Of a DNA stretch of 64,000 nt, positions 1-12,432 are shown piece after piece. Below the pieces are notes generated by a model. The model saw only the letters and a list, made by a program, of their open reading frames with translations, did not search any database and had not been told where the DNA came from. The translations under genes were made by a program, and so were the position numbers. The number at the start of each line of letters is the position of its first letter. The stretch's first letter is position 1. Source of the DNA: Phytophthora sp. 'mugwort' (taxonomy: Eukaryota; Oomycota; Peronosporomycetes; Peronosporales; Peronosporaceae); NCBI GenBank assembly GCA_033558025.1, contig JAUCEF010000009.1, positions 434,001 to 498,000 of the forward strand, given 5' to 3'.

Positions 1-1020
1 CAAAACGTTTGCGTCATCCACAGTTTCACATCAGTGACGTACATGCGTTAATAGAAATCAATCTGTTGTATCCCTAGTTGCAAGTATCATTTGAACGAGC
101 TTATCTGTCGAGCTGGTCATAGAGCGACTACCATCGGGTCGTCTTGCGCGGTTTCTTCTTCTCAACAATAGCATCGTTGCTTTCTTGCACATAGTCCTTC
201 CACAACCAGTCCTGTTTCGCCTTCGCTGAAACTGCCGTGGCAGCTCGATTTCACGGCGAGACTGCTTAATCGCTTTTGCAGCTACACCCTGTTGGCTCGT
301 GGGGCTGCGTAGATCTTGTCACTCTGGAACTCGCCTGGAACGTATGGGCGCACCACGTAGTGCATCATATGAAGCTTCTCCGAGTTCAATATAGACGGTG
401 GAAGTGGGCCCATGAAGTGCTCGAACGTTCAAGTATCGCTTCCAGTGAATACACCGTCAGCTTATCGGCGCAGGTACTATTCTTCGAAGTCGCTGTAGGG
501 CCCTTTTTGCAAAATCAACGCCAGGTTGGTTGCGGCTCTGGCAAGGCACTGGTACTGCTGTACACCAGTGAGGTTCTTGTACAGTTCCTTCACAAGCGGC
601 CTCTACGCTTAAAACTCCGTCGTCACGCGAGTTGTGGACCATTTGGTTTGATGATGCTGAGGCCTTCACGGCCGCTACGACCTGCTCGACGGTCCAACAT
701 ACTTGGCGAGTGATGTACGTCCGGATGTGACCAAAGCTTTTGTCACACGAGTTATTCAGGCTTCTCACTCACGGTTGTGTATTGCCCTTTGGACCGCAAA
801 TTCTGTACTGAGCTCTCGCTCGACCGCTAACCCGGCCCGCAGCGCTTCGCCCGACCGCTGACCCGGCCGAAAAGCGACTCCTCGCCCCAATTCTTTGTCT
901 CAGTGCTTCCAGAGCCGTCCATTCGCCACCCTGGCGGTCCCTCACTTCGTGTGAGCCCATCGCCACACCGCTGCCTTTGCCTACTGTTCCCTGCCTGCTC
1001 GCCGCCGCTAGCCGCTAGTC
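1..1020. other. No recognisable gene
   Basis: Both strands hold only short open frames without a recognisable domain, and several overlap each other in different frames. No splice-joined reading, repeat or RNA gene was seen. Probably decayed repetitive DNA. Confidence 0.4.
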
Positions 1021-1027
1021 CTTCTTG

Positions 1028-1240
1028 ATTCGTTGCTGCACCTCCGCCTTGGTCTGCTATTGCTCGTCCATCTTTGTCTCCTGCTGCTCGTCCGTTTTGA
1101 TTTGCTGCTGTCTGTTCGTGTTGATCTGCTGCTATCTGTTCGTGTTGATCTGCTGTTGATCGTCCACCTTGATCCTCTGCCGCTCGTTCGTCTTGATCTC
1201 CAGCTGCTCGTCCGTCTGCTGCTTGCCCTTTTGCTCCATG
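1028..1240. repeat. 24-bp minisatellite
   Basis: About eight diverged units with a 24-bp period, consensus close to tgctgctgtctgttcgtg followed by ttgatc. The period is a multiple of three. The minus strand therefore reads as a hydrophilic eight-residue repeat (QQQINTNR-like) with coiled-coil character, and the plus strand as a leucine-rich one (LLLSVRVD-like). The two central units are nearly identical and the outer ones have drifted. Confidence 0.75.
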
Positions 1241-1328
1241 TCCGTCAGGTCGATCAGCTTGCCGCTCTGCCGATGCACACCATGACTACTTAGGGATGAC
1301 GTCAACGCTGCTGGACTACCCTGCATGC

Positions 1329-1544
1329 CTACAACGCCTTATTCGGTCTCTTCAGCATCATCTGTCTGCTTGATAGATTTCGCCATCTCACGTATTGTCT
1401 GGCCTGAAGTTCAACTTTGACGTCGTAGATACTAATATGCCCGCGATGTGGTCCCATAATTCGCTTTACCGCGCTGAAATCTCCTAAACCCGTATGGGTT
1501 CCAGGTGAAATCCTGGCAAGACCAACAGCGAACTCGTTCAGCAA
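1329..1544 (-). pseudogene. Unrecognised coding relic, related to the segment at 31.30-31.66 kb
   Basis: A 71-codon minus-strand reading contains an LARISPGTHT-type segment. A counterpart, LASIPPGTHT, occurs in the minus-strand reading at 31302-31664, and similarity continues for about 45 residues at roughly 40% identity by eye. The coding-like minisatellite lies just downstream on the same strand in another frame. The protein family is not recognised. Two diverged copies in repeat-rich DNA suggest a transposon or multicopy gene relic. Confidence 0.3.
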
Positions 1545-1734
1545 GTCGATCTTGTCAATTACGAGTACTTTTTCCAGACATCCTGTAAAGACTCGTCTGA
1601 AGCCTAAACAATACGTCTGCGACCGTCACGTCAGGTTTTGTACAGGTTTATGCCATATTATGCATAAACTTTATGGGTCTTTTGCGTTCCGTTCAAACCC
1701 CCTCCGTCGCTGCTACGCCGTACTGCGTTTGTAA

Positions 1735-4700
1735 AGTAGATTCGCCTTATGCGACACCACGAGGCTCTATCGTCGCATTTAACCATATCAAGAAGGCGGG
1801 TCGCGGTCACGTCACGAGTGGCCTTGTCGATTCATGCTAGTTATTTACTCGATGTACATGACCGGGTCAACAGTGCTGACGTGATGTAGGACTTCAGTGG
1901 CTCATGCTCGCCAAAGCCCAGGTGCAACTGGTTCAGGATCAAAGCCCGCCAACCAGTGGCAAAGGTGCTGAGCGCGACCTGACTGCAGCGTCTTGGTTTC
2001 GCTAAGCGAGAGGGGCTCGAGTTGCGTGGAAGTAATAGGGAGGCCCCCGCTAGTGACGCAGCCGGCGATCTTGGCCGAAACTTGCTCCAGAACCACCGGA
2101 AGGCAGTGTGTATACATCGAGCATATATATTGGGCCATCACTAGTAAGCCTACTTTGCGTTGACGTCCACTTATCTTTCGTGCTGGAAGGTGTGTCGTAG
2201 CTGTCTTCACATCATATTCACCAATCATAGATTTCGTACAAGGATATGGCACTCAACCACGGACGTCCGTAATCTTTTACAACCACACTGGTAGCGTGAT
2301 CGAATGGCTTGTATCAATAAACTAGAAAACGTAGTGCAAAGTTGGAAAAATCAATGCTTACCTGCTCGGTGTTCATAGTTGGACATAGCTGATATTGAAA
2401 TGAAGTTGTTGAGTTTGAGAAATAATTTGACTTGCTCTTCGACAGAAAACCGGGAACAGGCTGAACCCTGTCCGAGTTTCCCAGATTCGAATCCAAGTAC
2501 ATGTACCTATTAACACGGCCGCATAATGGCTAGCATTACCATAAGACAAAATACTGTACATTTTCGAGATGTCCTACCTGCCAGCAAGTGTTGGCGTTAT
2601 AGCAATTCCTGTTGCGTTTCGACAATGCCCTGCATACTCCCACGTATTGAAGACTATAGATCTTGTGATGCTCGGCTTATGGGGGTCCATTAGCTTGAGG
2701 TAGTTCATTTGTCGGATAAATATTCGAACGAGCCCGACCATCTCACCACGACTGGACGAAATTACCATAACGGTTAATTACCGCGTCACATTACAGATCA
2801 CGGATGGCAACGAGTCATTCGGAATAACTGAAGTTGCAGCATGTTTAGAAGGAGAAGCAGACCACTTCAAGGCCCTTGCGGTGGGACAAAATCGAATTTT
2901 GAGTAGTCATGATTCTGGAAACAGCCGATGTCGCAAACCAGGCATCGTATATATCCCCCAAATACTGCGATTTGAACCAGTCTGCAATTTGTTTTCTTTT
3001 TTGGACGACCAAAGCTTTATGTTCGCTCCGCCGTGACCTCAAATTGTGTCAGTAAACGTGCCAGTGCAAGTTCGTAGATATTTTTGAATGGTGGATGGTT
3101 TGACAAAAGCAGTATTTTCAAACGTCTTACGTGACAGATGTGGGTAGCAGTTGATAAGCATAATATTTGGCGACACAGTTGCAAAAGCATTTACAATGAA
3201 AGAAGCGTGATCTTGCGTGCCGTACTTAATATCCAGCGAAATCCAAAGATAATTGAGGCAAATTCAACTGCGGTAGTGGCGTTTCCTCAGTATGCGTACC
3301 CATGTCCGGTCCTGTTGAGGCTTAGGCACTGCGCCAGGATGTGCAACCAGTGAGCGCCGCGGCATCGTCGACAGAGCGCATTGGAGCAGGTGACAACAAG
3401 GCGTGACAATCAGCAATTTGCTGTTGCAGTTGCAGTGAAGGAACCGAGCCGGGATCTGCACCCTGGGCCACTGCACACAAAGAGCAAGTGACTAAAGTAG
3501 GAGTAGAACTAGCTCTATAACGTTAACTTTCAATCTTCCGTTTTACTGCCCAAGTTGTCCTCTGAAGAACGAGGAAGTCGTCTGCATGTACGAAGTGGTC
3601 CGGACAAACTTGTACACCCACGGTATAACTTGCGTCGTATAGACCACAAGCAGCACGAACCATACAAGCGTCCAGCGATCTAAAACTAAATAGCAATTAA
3701 ATATACAATTGTAACGTAAATAAGTTTTAAGAGGGTGATGTACTGAAGTCGATTCTATAAATATCATCAGTTAGCCCGACGAAACCATCATCATCGTGCT
3801 CCTCGACTAAGTAGCATACCGCATAACAGAACTCATAGTCGCACCCAATCTGCATCGAAATCGTATGTTTGAGGCTGCAAGAAAAAGAACACCAAAAATT
3901 AGCCTGCATCTGGTATAATAGTTCTCTTTCTCCCGGTGCGAGACATGGTACAGGGCGTGGATACGGAACGTAGGTTGGAGATGGGATATTGTCGCGAAAT
4001 TTGATTTTTGTGCGAATCTGGCGTCGGCACTGCCTAAGTATACAGCCTAGACGATTGATTTTGGAGAGCTATGAATTACAACCTTCAATTATAGGTAAAA
4101 AGCTGAATTTTACTTTATTGGTGTACTAGCCGGTGATTGGCTAGTCATACGTGCGAACTATTGAGATATCTGCGAATTATGAGTTCTGTAATGCGGTATA
4201 TTGCAGAATATACGTCTTGACGTAAAGACAAGTCTTAATGACGTTGCTTCCTCTCCGTCTTCGCAAAGAAATGTGTAGTTGAGGGTTTGAGAATGATTAA
4301 ATCGTTCCGGGATTGCTACATATGTCTGCGAGAAATCGTTCTTACCTGTTTCAACATCGAAACTTGCCAAACCAAAAACATTGTGGCGTGGTACACATTC
4401 GTGCACGCGCCCATTTATAACTGCAAAGTTGCAGTATCCCATGACGTTTTGCAAACCCAATTTAACGAGGCTTTTTGGTTTTCAATTTCTGCTCGTCGGG
4501 AAGCTTTGTAAGCATGTCTTTATCGTTTCCATACTTCTCGAACAGAAGAGCCGGCAACGCTTCAGACCTGCATAATGCGATCGACCAAGCATTTCAAAAC
4601 CCATGTCAAAACAAATTCCGGTTCGCTTGCAGTTCGTATTTCCTGTGCGCGATCACCCCAGCCTCACCACTCCGTTCCACAGCTAGGCATACAAATTTCG

Positions 4701-5280
4701 GACGTTTGCGTCAATCTAACCCGCCTCGTGCGTTCGGTGTGCGAAATACGGATGTACACACTTGTACGCTTGTGAGGGGACCGTAGGCCCGTACTTCGAC
4801 AAATCTACACGCTCAAGGCATCATCTGAGTTGAATGGGTTAATATCACACTGTAAATAATTGTTGCACTCGGGGGCACTGCTGTCCGATTCAAAAACGTC
4901 GTTGCCCATGCTACCACCGCAGATGTAGCTTGGAACCCGTCTACTGTCGATAAAAGTGAAGCGATGGATATATGGTGAATCAATCAACAATACCAATAAT
5001 AAAGCGAGTGCAAGCAAAGCGGGTAGTTATCATGGGCAGCTGGTTGGTTATGTGGGAGGACGCAATGTACGACTACCAACAGCTGATCAAACCACATGTA
5101 GAGTGTAGCGGAAGCTTTCCCTTTTAGCAATGCATTATGTTTAACAGCGGAAATAATTCCTGGCATAAATTGCTGGTTTCGGCAGTGGCGACAAAGCTAC
5201 GCCCCTTTCTGAAAACATACATCTTTATGAACGCAAAAACCTTTTGTTAAAATCTAGGTATGTAATGAGACAGTCTCGTT
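1735..5280. other. Gene-poor stretch, nothing recognised
   Basis: About 3.5 kb of AT-leaning DNA with only short overlapping frames. The longest (minus strand 1902-2252 and 4158-4460) have no recognisable motif and no convincing splice partners. No LTR, inverted repeat or RNA gene was identified by eye. Confidence 0.4.
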
Positions 5281-5282
5281 TT

Positions 5283-5761
5283 TTAATCGTGCAGACGAAA
5301 CAGATGGAGTGGCAAACTCCCCATGATAATAACCAGCTTCTCATCATCCGTCACTGTTTCACTCACAGCGATCAGTAGCAGGCAAATGTCGTCAAACTTC
5401 ATCAAATGGTGCATCAAATTTTCACCGGAAGTCTCGTCAAACTTCATCAAATGGTGCATCAAATTTTCACCGGAAGTCTCACAAGCTCGTGTAGTTGCTT
5501 GCGCAATTGAACTTGATTGTTTAAGTTCTTCTGCACGAAAACTGATCGAAGCGTCTCCCACGTTTCGTCGCCGTCTTCGACCCACCACCATCGTTGATAC
5601 TTGGAACTGAGCAACTGAACGAGAATTCCGAGTGCCTTCATGTCAGAGGCTTCCAATTCAGCCGTACGTGGCACCATCGCCGTCTCTGACTTGACTTGCA
5701 CGTGCCAATACCATCCTGGCGTTGAATTCCCACAGGAAATAGCTCTCGTCTTGAAGCACAT
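5283..5761 (-). pseudogene. Copia-type gag fragment
   Basis: Read on the minus strand, the two frames at 5459-5761 and 5283-5480 form one gag-like (UBN2/retrotran_gag family) segment. It contains a W.TLRSVF-like motif, followed after a frameshift near 5480 by LMHHLMKFDDICLLL and a typical VTDDEKLVIIMGSLP ending. A perfect in-frame 45-bp duplication lies inside it. No integrase or reverse transcriptase follows, so this is a 5' fragment only. The frameshift and truncation make it non-functional. Confidence 0.6.
5389..5478. repeat. Perfect 2 x 45-bp tandem duplication
   Basis: Units 5389-5433 and 5434-5478 are identical. In the minus-strand gag frame this duplicates 15 residues (ETSGENLMHHLMKFD). 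Identity of the copies implies a recent slippage or duplication event. Confidence 0.9.
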
Positions 5762-5888
5762 TTGTTCGGGCCGAACGGTTTGGGGCTCATAACCTTAAAC
5801 AGTGTATGCCGATCTCACTCTTAACTTGTTGCCGCGATATTAAAATGAAAAGAAAGCGACGGATTCGCTAATTACGTTTCGATCTTCT

Positions 5889-7785
5889 CACCCTTCACTT
5901 AATTAGTCATGCTTGCAATTTAGTCATGTATTCGTACTTTGTAGAGGCCTTAAGGTACATCTACCATTTATAGTCGTGCACCTTTAATAGTCGTGAATCT
6001 GGTAGCGAGTGGCTGACAGCTAATCACCCGAACTGACACCGTTCCCGTTGGACTACGTTAACTACGCCATAGCTGAAAACGAGTGGCGGCGGACGGCGCT
6101 CCTTACAACATGTTATTACGATCATGGATCGAGAGCGATGTGTACAGTAGATGGAAGGGGACGCTCTTGAACACGGCGAAAAAAAGACGTGTTTAGCCGC
6201 GCCACCGACCAGTTTCCATCGTGTTTCGTGCAGCAGACCGGCGGGTTAACTTGAATAAGGCCCACGACTGGTGGAACAAGAGGTCGTCTCTGCAGCTTGA
6301 CCTCGGGGAGGGTGGTCAGCGAAAATATGCGCGTTCTGCAAGTGGGGGCCGCCATCTGTTCATCCGCAAGGCTTTTAGCGGACGTGGCCGCAAGCTTGAT
6401 GGCTACTAGCCGAGTTTCAGCGACTTCCCCGCGCTGGCCTCAATATTTCATCGCAACTCCTAATAGACATGGCTATAACTATGGTTGAAGACAGCAGCCA
6501 TCTTCGTTTAATGCAGCAGTCACGTTTGTCGGCAACCGTTCAGCTCTCTCATCACCCACCGTCGTATTCAAGACTTCACTGAGCGTCCTAACATTGTGTA
6601 CCGTAAGTTGAAAGAAAAAAAAAACAAGTGAGCGAAGCTGAAATGGCCCAAATCGAGCATCCGTCGCGGTGCATCTTGGCAAACTGAACAGCATGTTTGA
6701 CAGCAGAACTTAAATCCGGAGCAGCAGTACAACATGGATGGAAGTCATTTCGTCATCGACTTGGACAATAGGAAGAAGCTTGACTTTAGCGGTGCAGACA
6801 AGGTTAAATATCGCAGCATCGTCTCGGGTACTGTATACTGTTTGTATTTACGGTATTTTTCCTAACCTGTATGTGTGTATTAAATTCATTTCCACTTATA
6901 ATTTTATTTCACTTACTGTATTAGGACGAGAGGGTATCACGATGTGCGTTTTGCTGAGAGGAGGATCCAACTCGAAGATTCTTTGCCCGCTGCTTATATT
7001 CAAGAACGCCAAGTCAAACTATCCGATAAATGGTCTCACTGATACGGTAGATGGCGTAGCATATCGCTCTTCCCCAGTGCTTTTATTAATAGTGGCCTCA
7101 TGCAAAAATGGCTGCATGAGGTCCGTTGCTGGGGTGCTGCTGGTCCGTTCGCATCCGAGAGAGTTCTGTGGATGGATAACGCGAGTGATCATGCGGGAGA
7201 TGATGGAGTCTACAGCAAGGCACCTGAGGACAACCATCCCGTTTTTCCCACCTAACACTACCAACTATGTTCAGCCTGCTGATCGATTTCCGATTTAGCA
7301 AATCAAAATACACTGGAGGCGTTTGTGCGAGCGTCGGAACATGGAGGCTATTCGACGTCGAGATTGGAAGCAGGGATCAAAGTCATCGGGAGCGCTCGCT
7401 AATCCCGGCAAACGGCTTTTCCTCGAGGCGGCTGCGGAGTGTATCCGTCTTGTTAACGCCAAAACGGACAAGAGCAACCTCAACTGGGCGAAGAAGTCAA
7501 TGATGTTGTGCGGTTTAGACGTCGGAAGCAACGGTAAGTGGAACGTAGAGTAGCTTAGCAAGCCATTACAGGGGATAGTAGTCAAGTACCGCGCAGACTT
7601 TGACCGAGGATACGAAGAGGCTAAAGTTTCAGCGTCAGTATAAGTGTGTAAATGATCTCCGGTCTACCCCATTATTAGTCATGCACCTATAATAGTCGTG
7701 CGTCACGTACTTATTATGCATACTTTTCGCGCTGGTCCCCGATTAGCATAATTAGTCAAGACATGACTAATTAAAGTGAAGGGTG
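5889..7785 (+). mobile_element. pogo/Tc1-type DNA transposon with TIRs
   Basis: The left end (5889-5911, cacccttcacttaattagtc plus atg) is matched by its reverse complement at the right end (7763-7785), differing by one extra t. This gives terminal inverted repeats of about 23 bp. A TA lies just outside the right end; the expected left TA is not intact. Inside both ends is a direct subterminal repeat of about 34 bp (5961-5995 and 7664-7700), built around tagtc.tgcacct.taatagtcgtg. The interior encodes a broken DDE transposase. The 1.9-kb length is right for a single-gene element of this superfamily. Confidence 0.7.
6221..7553 (+). pseudogene. pogo-like DDE_1 transposase, decayed
   Basis: Scattered plus-strand frames match the order of a pogo/jerky-type transposase. 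Near 6733 there is an N-M-D-G-S-H segment with the first catalytic Asp, followed by VIDLDNRKKLDF. Near 7170 there is WMDNASDH with the second Asp. At 7240-7300 comes a PPNTTNYVQPAD segment, then a C-terminal block (7300-7553) with NPGKRLFLEAA and KKSMMLCGLDV. Several frameshifts and stops separate these blocks, and an AT-rich stretch interrupts it near 6850-6930. It lies between the inverted repeats and cannot make an intact enzyme. Confidence 0.7.
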
Positions 7786-8450
7786 TAGCTTTTAGAACCC
7801 TGACAAACTTGATCTCATGTTTGAGAAGATTCCAAAACCATCATTCATCGCAACTACAAGTTGCCTATATGTAGTACACACAAAATGCGAAATGGTACAG
7901 TACAGACAACACCACTGCGGCCACAGAAATGATAAATGAGCAGACAATCGTATTAGACGGTGTAAATCACAGATCTGAAGAGAGAAAAGCACAGATCGTT
8001 ACCTAAATTAGTGTGGGTGGCATGTTAGACAACCTCGAGATATAGCTTAGGGCTCATTTACTCGATGTATATTCATATTATACCTGACACCTAATGATCA
8101 CTTCACATTACAAGTGCAAGCCTTTGCCCCCTGATTGGGCATCCCCGCCTCTGGTCGTGCCACCGAGATCTTAAGAGCAATCGCATTCTAAGCGTGCCAC
8201 CGCGTTTTTCAATGTCACCTCTTTTTAAAGTGTCACCTGCTGTGGGTGTGCAACCCCCTTCATAACGATCACCGCTGGTTGCGCAGGCAAGGCTAGCACG
8301 TCAACAATAGAAACAAAACCAAGACCACGGGGACGCAAAGCTGGAAGGCTTCGTGCGATACTTACGAATGTACGGAGAACAAGACGACTATCGCGCACAG
8401 GACCCGATATCTGCGAAATGAGCTGGAAGCAGCAAGTCTAGCCCAGTTGG
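7786..8450. other. No gene; possible 5' end of the Copia element
   Basis: This lies between the pogo element and the first Copia gag codons. No open frame of interest. A Copia 5' LTR and primer site are expected here, but no copy matching the candidate 3' LTR start at about 12491 was found by eye. Confidence 0.3.
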
Positions 8451-8454
8451 AAAT

Positions 8455-8847
8455 ATGAACGAACACTTGAGCAAGAAGTTCAACCTGCCAACTGAGCTGC
8501 CGTCCTTGAAGTATACGGTTGAGGATATCGACATGGTAGGGATGATGCTTGACAGTCTACCAAATCAACCCGAACAAAAACGGAAGCCGAGGGGACACAT
8601 GACTATCTACCGGAGCAACCAAACTGTTACGCGCCTGGACCCAATCGATAGCATTGCCGGTGTGGTGACGGGCACGCTAGGTGAACTGCCGGGGACTCGT
8701 GAAATTCCCATCGCGATAATTGATGCTGGCGTAGAGGAAAGAGATCGTGGTGAAGACCACGAGGTGGCGACGGTCCAGAAGCAGCTGAACAGAGTGAGGT
8801 TGGCGGTGGCTGGTGGTATTTCGATACTGCGTCGAACACTCATCTAA
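8455..8847 (+). pseudogene. Copia gag fragment
   Basis: A 130-codon frame. The first 45 residues are gag-like and include the short motif MVGMMLDSLPNQPE, typical of the region before the gag zinc knuckle. The remainder is low-similarity linker. No CCHC knuckle is visible in frame. It continues in other frames toward the protease-like region at 8870-9120. Confidence 0.6.
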
Positions 8848-9121
8848 CCGGAAACCGAGACGACTATTGCGCGTTCGCGGAAGACACTTCGGAGTCTCAA
8901 AGCGTGCATCGAGTTACGCCTGCACTCGCGTCGCGCATTGCTGATGTAGGAACGGTTGCACTGGTAACTGAGGTCGACGGAGAACAAGTTGTGCTCTACC
9001 TCAACGACGGGTTCTACGTTCTAGGGGCGGGCTTCTCTAGCATGGCTTGACTATGGAGCAAGGACTTGGGTTCGATTACGTTGGAGATACCAAGGCCTTC
9101 AGGCTTGAGTACGAAGGATAA

Positions 9122-9592
9122 ATGGTGGTAGTAGCGATGCCACAAGATGCTACTTGGGGCTTCCAAGTGAACCGGTCGGCAGATAGACCTGGCTTTGGTC
9201 CTCCGAACAAAGTGCTGGCAAACTTCACTGCTGCTGAAGGTGTGACATCACTGAGACTCTGGCATGAGCGACTAGACAAGGGCATGGTGAAAGGCATGAT
9301 GCTGACACAGCGCCACGCACAGGAAGATTGCGGAGCCTGTCACATTGGTAAGCACAAGAAGACCCCGCATCGCAAGAAGCTTGATCGAGGCCTTAAAGTG
9401 CCAAATCAAGTCGTGCACGCGGACGCGCCCATACCGAGCAAGGAGAACGTGACTCGCTTTGAGGCAGTGCAGGTGATTATGGATGGTTTATCGCGTTTCG
9501 TCACGGTCAAGGCATTGAGCACGTTCTCGTTGGACCGAAGCGTTCACAGCTCAACCTGTGTGAGCGCACACACAAGTACCTTGTGGAGATAA
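9122..9592 (+). pseudogene. Copia GAG-pre-integrase and integrase N-terminus
   Basis: A 156-codon frame. A GAG-pre-integrase motif (SLRLWHERL) is followed by a zinc-binding half-motif (CGACHIGKHKK) and the start of the integrase core (VVHADAPIPSKEN, with the first catalytic Asp, and VIMDGLSRFVTV). The H-H-C-C zinc site is partly eroded: the expected GHT-type His after LWHERL is missing in a short deletion. The rest of the core at 9600-10000 is frameshifted. Confidence 0.75.
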
Positions 9593-10918
9593 CGAAGGCA
9601 ACCATGCGTGATGACGTTTTCCCAAAGAGTCTTTGACCAGGGGAATTGCGGAATGCAGTGTATCTAAGAATCGAGTGTATAGCAAGGACGGAAGACACTC
9701 CTTTCGAGATGATGTTCGGTGTTAACCGGACATCCACCACGTCAGGAATTTTGGGTTTTGGTTATGTCCACAATCCTGTCACGCCCGGCAGACGCAAGCA
9801 CTAATACAGCGCAAAGATCGGTTTTGTTCTCGGCTACGCTGAGGACGTAGTCGGTTGTAAAGTCTACTTTCCGGAGAAACGTACGGCGTAGTTCGTAGCA
9901 GTTTACGCGTGGCCGAAGAGGTCATGTATCGGGCCGTCATACCGTCGACACAGGGGATGCTGATCTGGCTTCTTTGCATTTCGAACAAGCTGCAGTCGAA
10001 GACACTGCAGATCTCCCGGAATGTATTCGAAGATGAGCGAGACTGTTGCTAAGTTTGACGATCCACATGAGCAAACAGGAGATGTACAGCATAGGAAGAC
10101 GAAGACGCAAATGTTGAGAGCTGTCACTAGTGTTGAAGGGGCAATCCTGATGAAGTTGGTGATGCTAAGGAAGCGACCATGCGTGAAGTTGGCACAGAGG
10201 TATGCTCTTGACATAAAGAAGAGAATGACCGCGCTTTATCGGAAGTGAACACACACCAGAAAGAAGAGACCGCGTCCGCCTCATCGAAGAAGTCGCTCGT
10301 ACAGCAGTCTACTACGACTGTAATATCGGGGCTTGGTGACGAGGGCAAAGCGAGCAGACGTTCCCGCAGGACTCACCAGTGCGGAGTGAAAGTGCGGTGG
10401 ATGAGGGCAATGAGTCTGTGGCGGGTATGTGTGGGTCTGCTGCAGGATCGGTAGCGTCAGACGCTGATGAAACTATTGCTGAAGGGGTGATGCTGATAGC
10501 GTTGTAAGTGAAGGCGGCGATGCGGACTTTGATGCGACATTGACGAATGTCTGTGGAGCACTACGTGACAACGATGTTGATCTTCTTCTTGATGGCACAC
10601 GGGGTCATGATGGTGATGAACCAGTTGAGTGAGTGGATGCAAGTGCATTGCTACCACCCAGGCAAACAGGGAAGCGCACGCATCGTAGCGAAACACCCAT
10701 CGGATGAGATGCGAATTGAGCAGAGTGCTGACAAGCAGCAACCGAAACGAACCCGAATCGGGTTGCGTGAGGTACATTAATGCCGACGGCCGAACTACTT
10801 CAACGACTACGTGGCCAACGTGGTGCAGAGCACCGCGCGCATCCTCGACAAGAACGGAAAGCCCATCCGGGCAACGCAAAGTGAGGATTCCGAGGAACCA
10901 TCGTGAGGCGATGAGATT

Positions 10919-11580
10919 TGAATTTCGGGATTCCGGGGTGAAGCAGCTGGAAGAAATGGCTGCTTTGAAACCGAAGGGAGTGATTAAGGAGATCCCCATG
11001 AAAGCTGTCCCGAAAGACGCCAAGGCGATCAGCACGCGGTGGGCCTACGCAGTGATGTCTGACCACCAGGGCTACGTGATCCGCTTTATGGCGCGCATTG
11101 TTGTCTTCGGCAACCACCAAAGACCCGGCATTGACTTTGTGGAGACCTTCCCCCCTGCTGCACACATGTGGTCCTTGCGGTTGTTGGTGGCGCGTTGCAC
11201 CTGAAGCTCAACGATGGGGACATTAATACAGCCTACCTGAATGCGCTGCTGAAGATCCCTTAATACCTGAGGTCGATCGACGGGTTCCCGTGCGAGATCG
11301 ACGGGCAGATGTACGTGGTGGTGAAGGCCTTGTACGGTCTGAGGCAGTCACGCAAAGAATGAAACTCGGAGTAAAGCCGGCGGCTACTGGAGAACGAGTA
11401 CCAGTGGTCGCTGGCGAAGCCATGGCTCTACTACGAATTCGGTTGGGAGAGGGTCATGATGGTGCTTGTCTACGTCGACGACATCTTGGTCGCCACGGAT
11501 GATGGAGCTAAGAAGTGTGAGCTGTTCGAAGCCCTTGACAGGGCTTACGGCATTAAAACCCAATAATTGTTTACGAGCTA
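10919..11580 (+). pseudogene. Copia reverse transcriptase (RVT_2), broken
   Basis: The plus-strand frame reads a typical RVT_2 opening (AISTRWAYAV..DHQGYVIRFMARIVVFG, then PGIDFVETFPPAA). After a frameshift it runs into INTAYLNALLK. The catalytic YVDD (LVYVDDILVATDD) is at about 11468-11505. At least two frameshifts and a taa at about 11260 interrupt it. Confidence 0.8.
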
Positions 11581-12432
11581 TCTAGGTGTTGAAGTGGGGG
11601 CAACTGCAGATCGTGTTATGATCCCGCAAAGCAAGTACGCACGTGAAATCTTGGAGACCTTCGGATATGAGAATGCGCACGCTGTTGGTAACCCCATGGA
11701 GACAAGATGCACGGCTGATTGCGCTGAGTGACGACGATAAATCGGACACGAGCTTCGCATATCGACAGGCTATAGGGATGCTGATGTATCTAGCGACTGG
11801 AATGCTACCAGACTTGTCGTTTGCAGTCGGCCAGCTTAGCCGCTTTGTGTCGAAGCCATTTGCAAGCACGTCGGTGTTATGAAGGGCATATTGAGGTATC
11901 TGCCTGTCACTGTGACTGATGGGATACCTACAACCGAGCAAATGAAGTGCCGGCACAGATCATTCTCGATGGCTACTGCGATAGCGGCTGGGCCAACGAT
12001 CCCACCTCTCGGAAGCGTGCGACTGGACTGGTGTTTACACTGGTAGGTGGGGCTGTGTCTTCGATGTCTAGACGCCAAACAATGGTGGCGCTGTCAACTG
12101 CCGAGGCTGAATATGTGGCTGCATGTGAGGCTGCGATGGAGGCAAAAGCAGAGAGCAAATCCTACAGGAGATCCTGAGATTGAAAGCTGTGGGGCTGCAG
12201 ATTGGATTGATAACCAAGCCGTCAATGTTCATGCGACGAACGTGACTTACCGTTGGTGAACTCGACATATTGAGTTGCGCTGGCATTATGTGCAGGAGCA
12301 AGTTCCTAAGGGTGCGATTGAGTTGGACAAGGTGAACGGCAACGTGAACCCAGCGGATACGTTCGCGAACCCTTTGAATACGCAGAGACTGAAGACTTTG
12401 CTGCAACTCGTGGGCATTGGAAATGCTCACTA
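11580..12432 (+). pseudogene. Copia RNase H domain, broken
   Basis: Frames at 11600-11880 and 11947-12177 carry YRQAIGMLMYLA, LSFAVGQLSRFVSKP, DGYCDSGWANDPTSRKRATG and VALSTAEAEYVAACEAA. These are hallmark blocks of the Copia RNase H tail. It then continues through HIELRWHYVQE to a C-terminus at about 12432. Frameshifts near 11885, 12160 and 12260 break it. Confidence 0.8.

Noticed and set aside
10457..11035. 192-codon minus-strand frame, His-rich
   Set aside because: Antisense to the Copia region between integrase and reverse transcriptase, with low-complexity composition.
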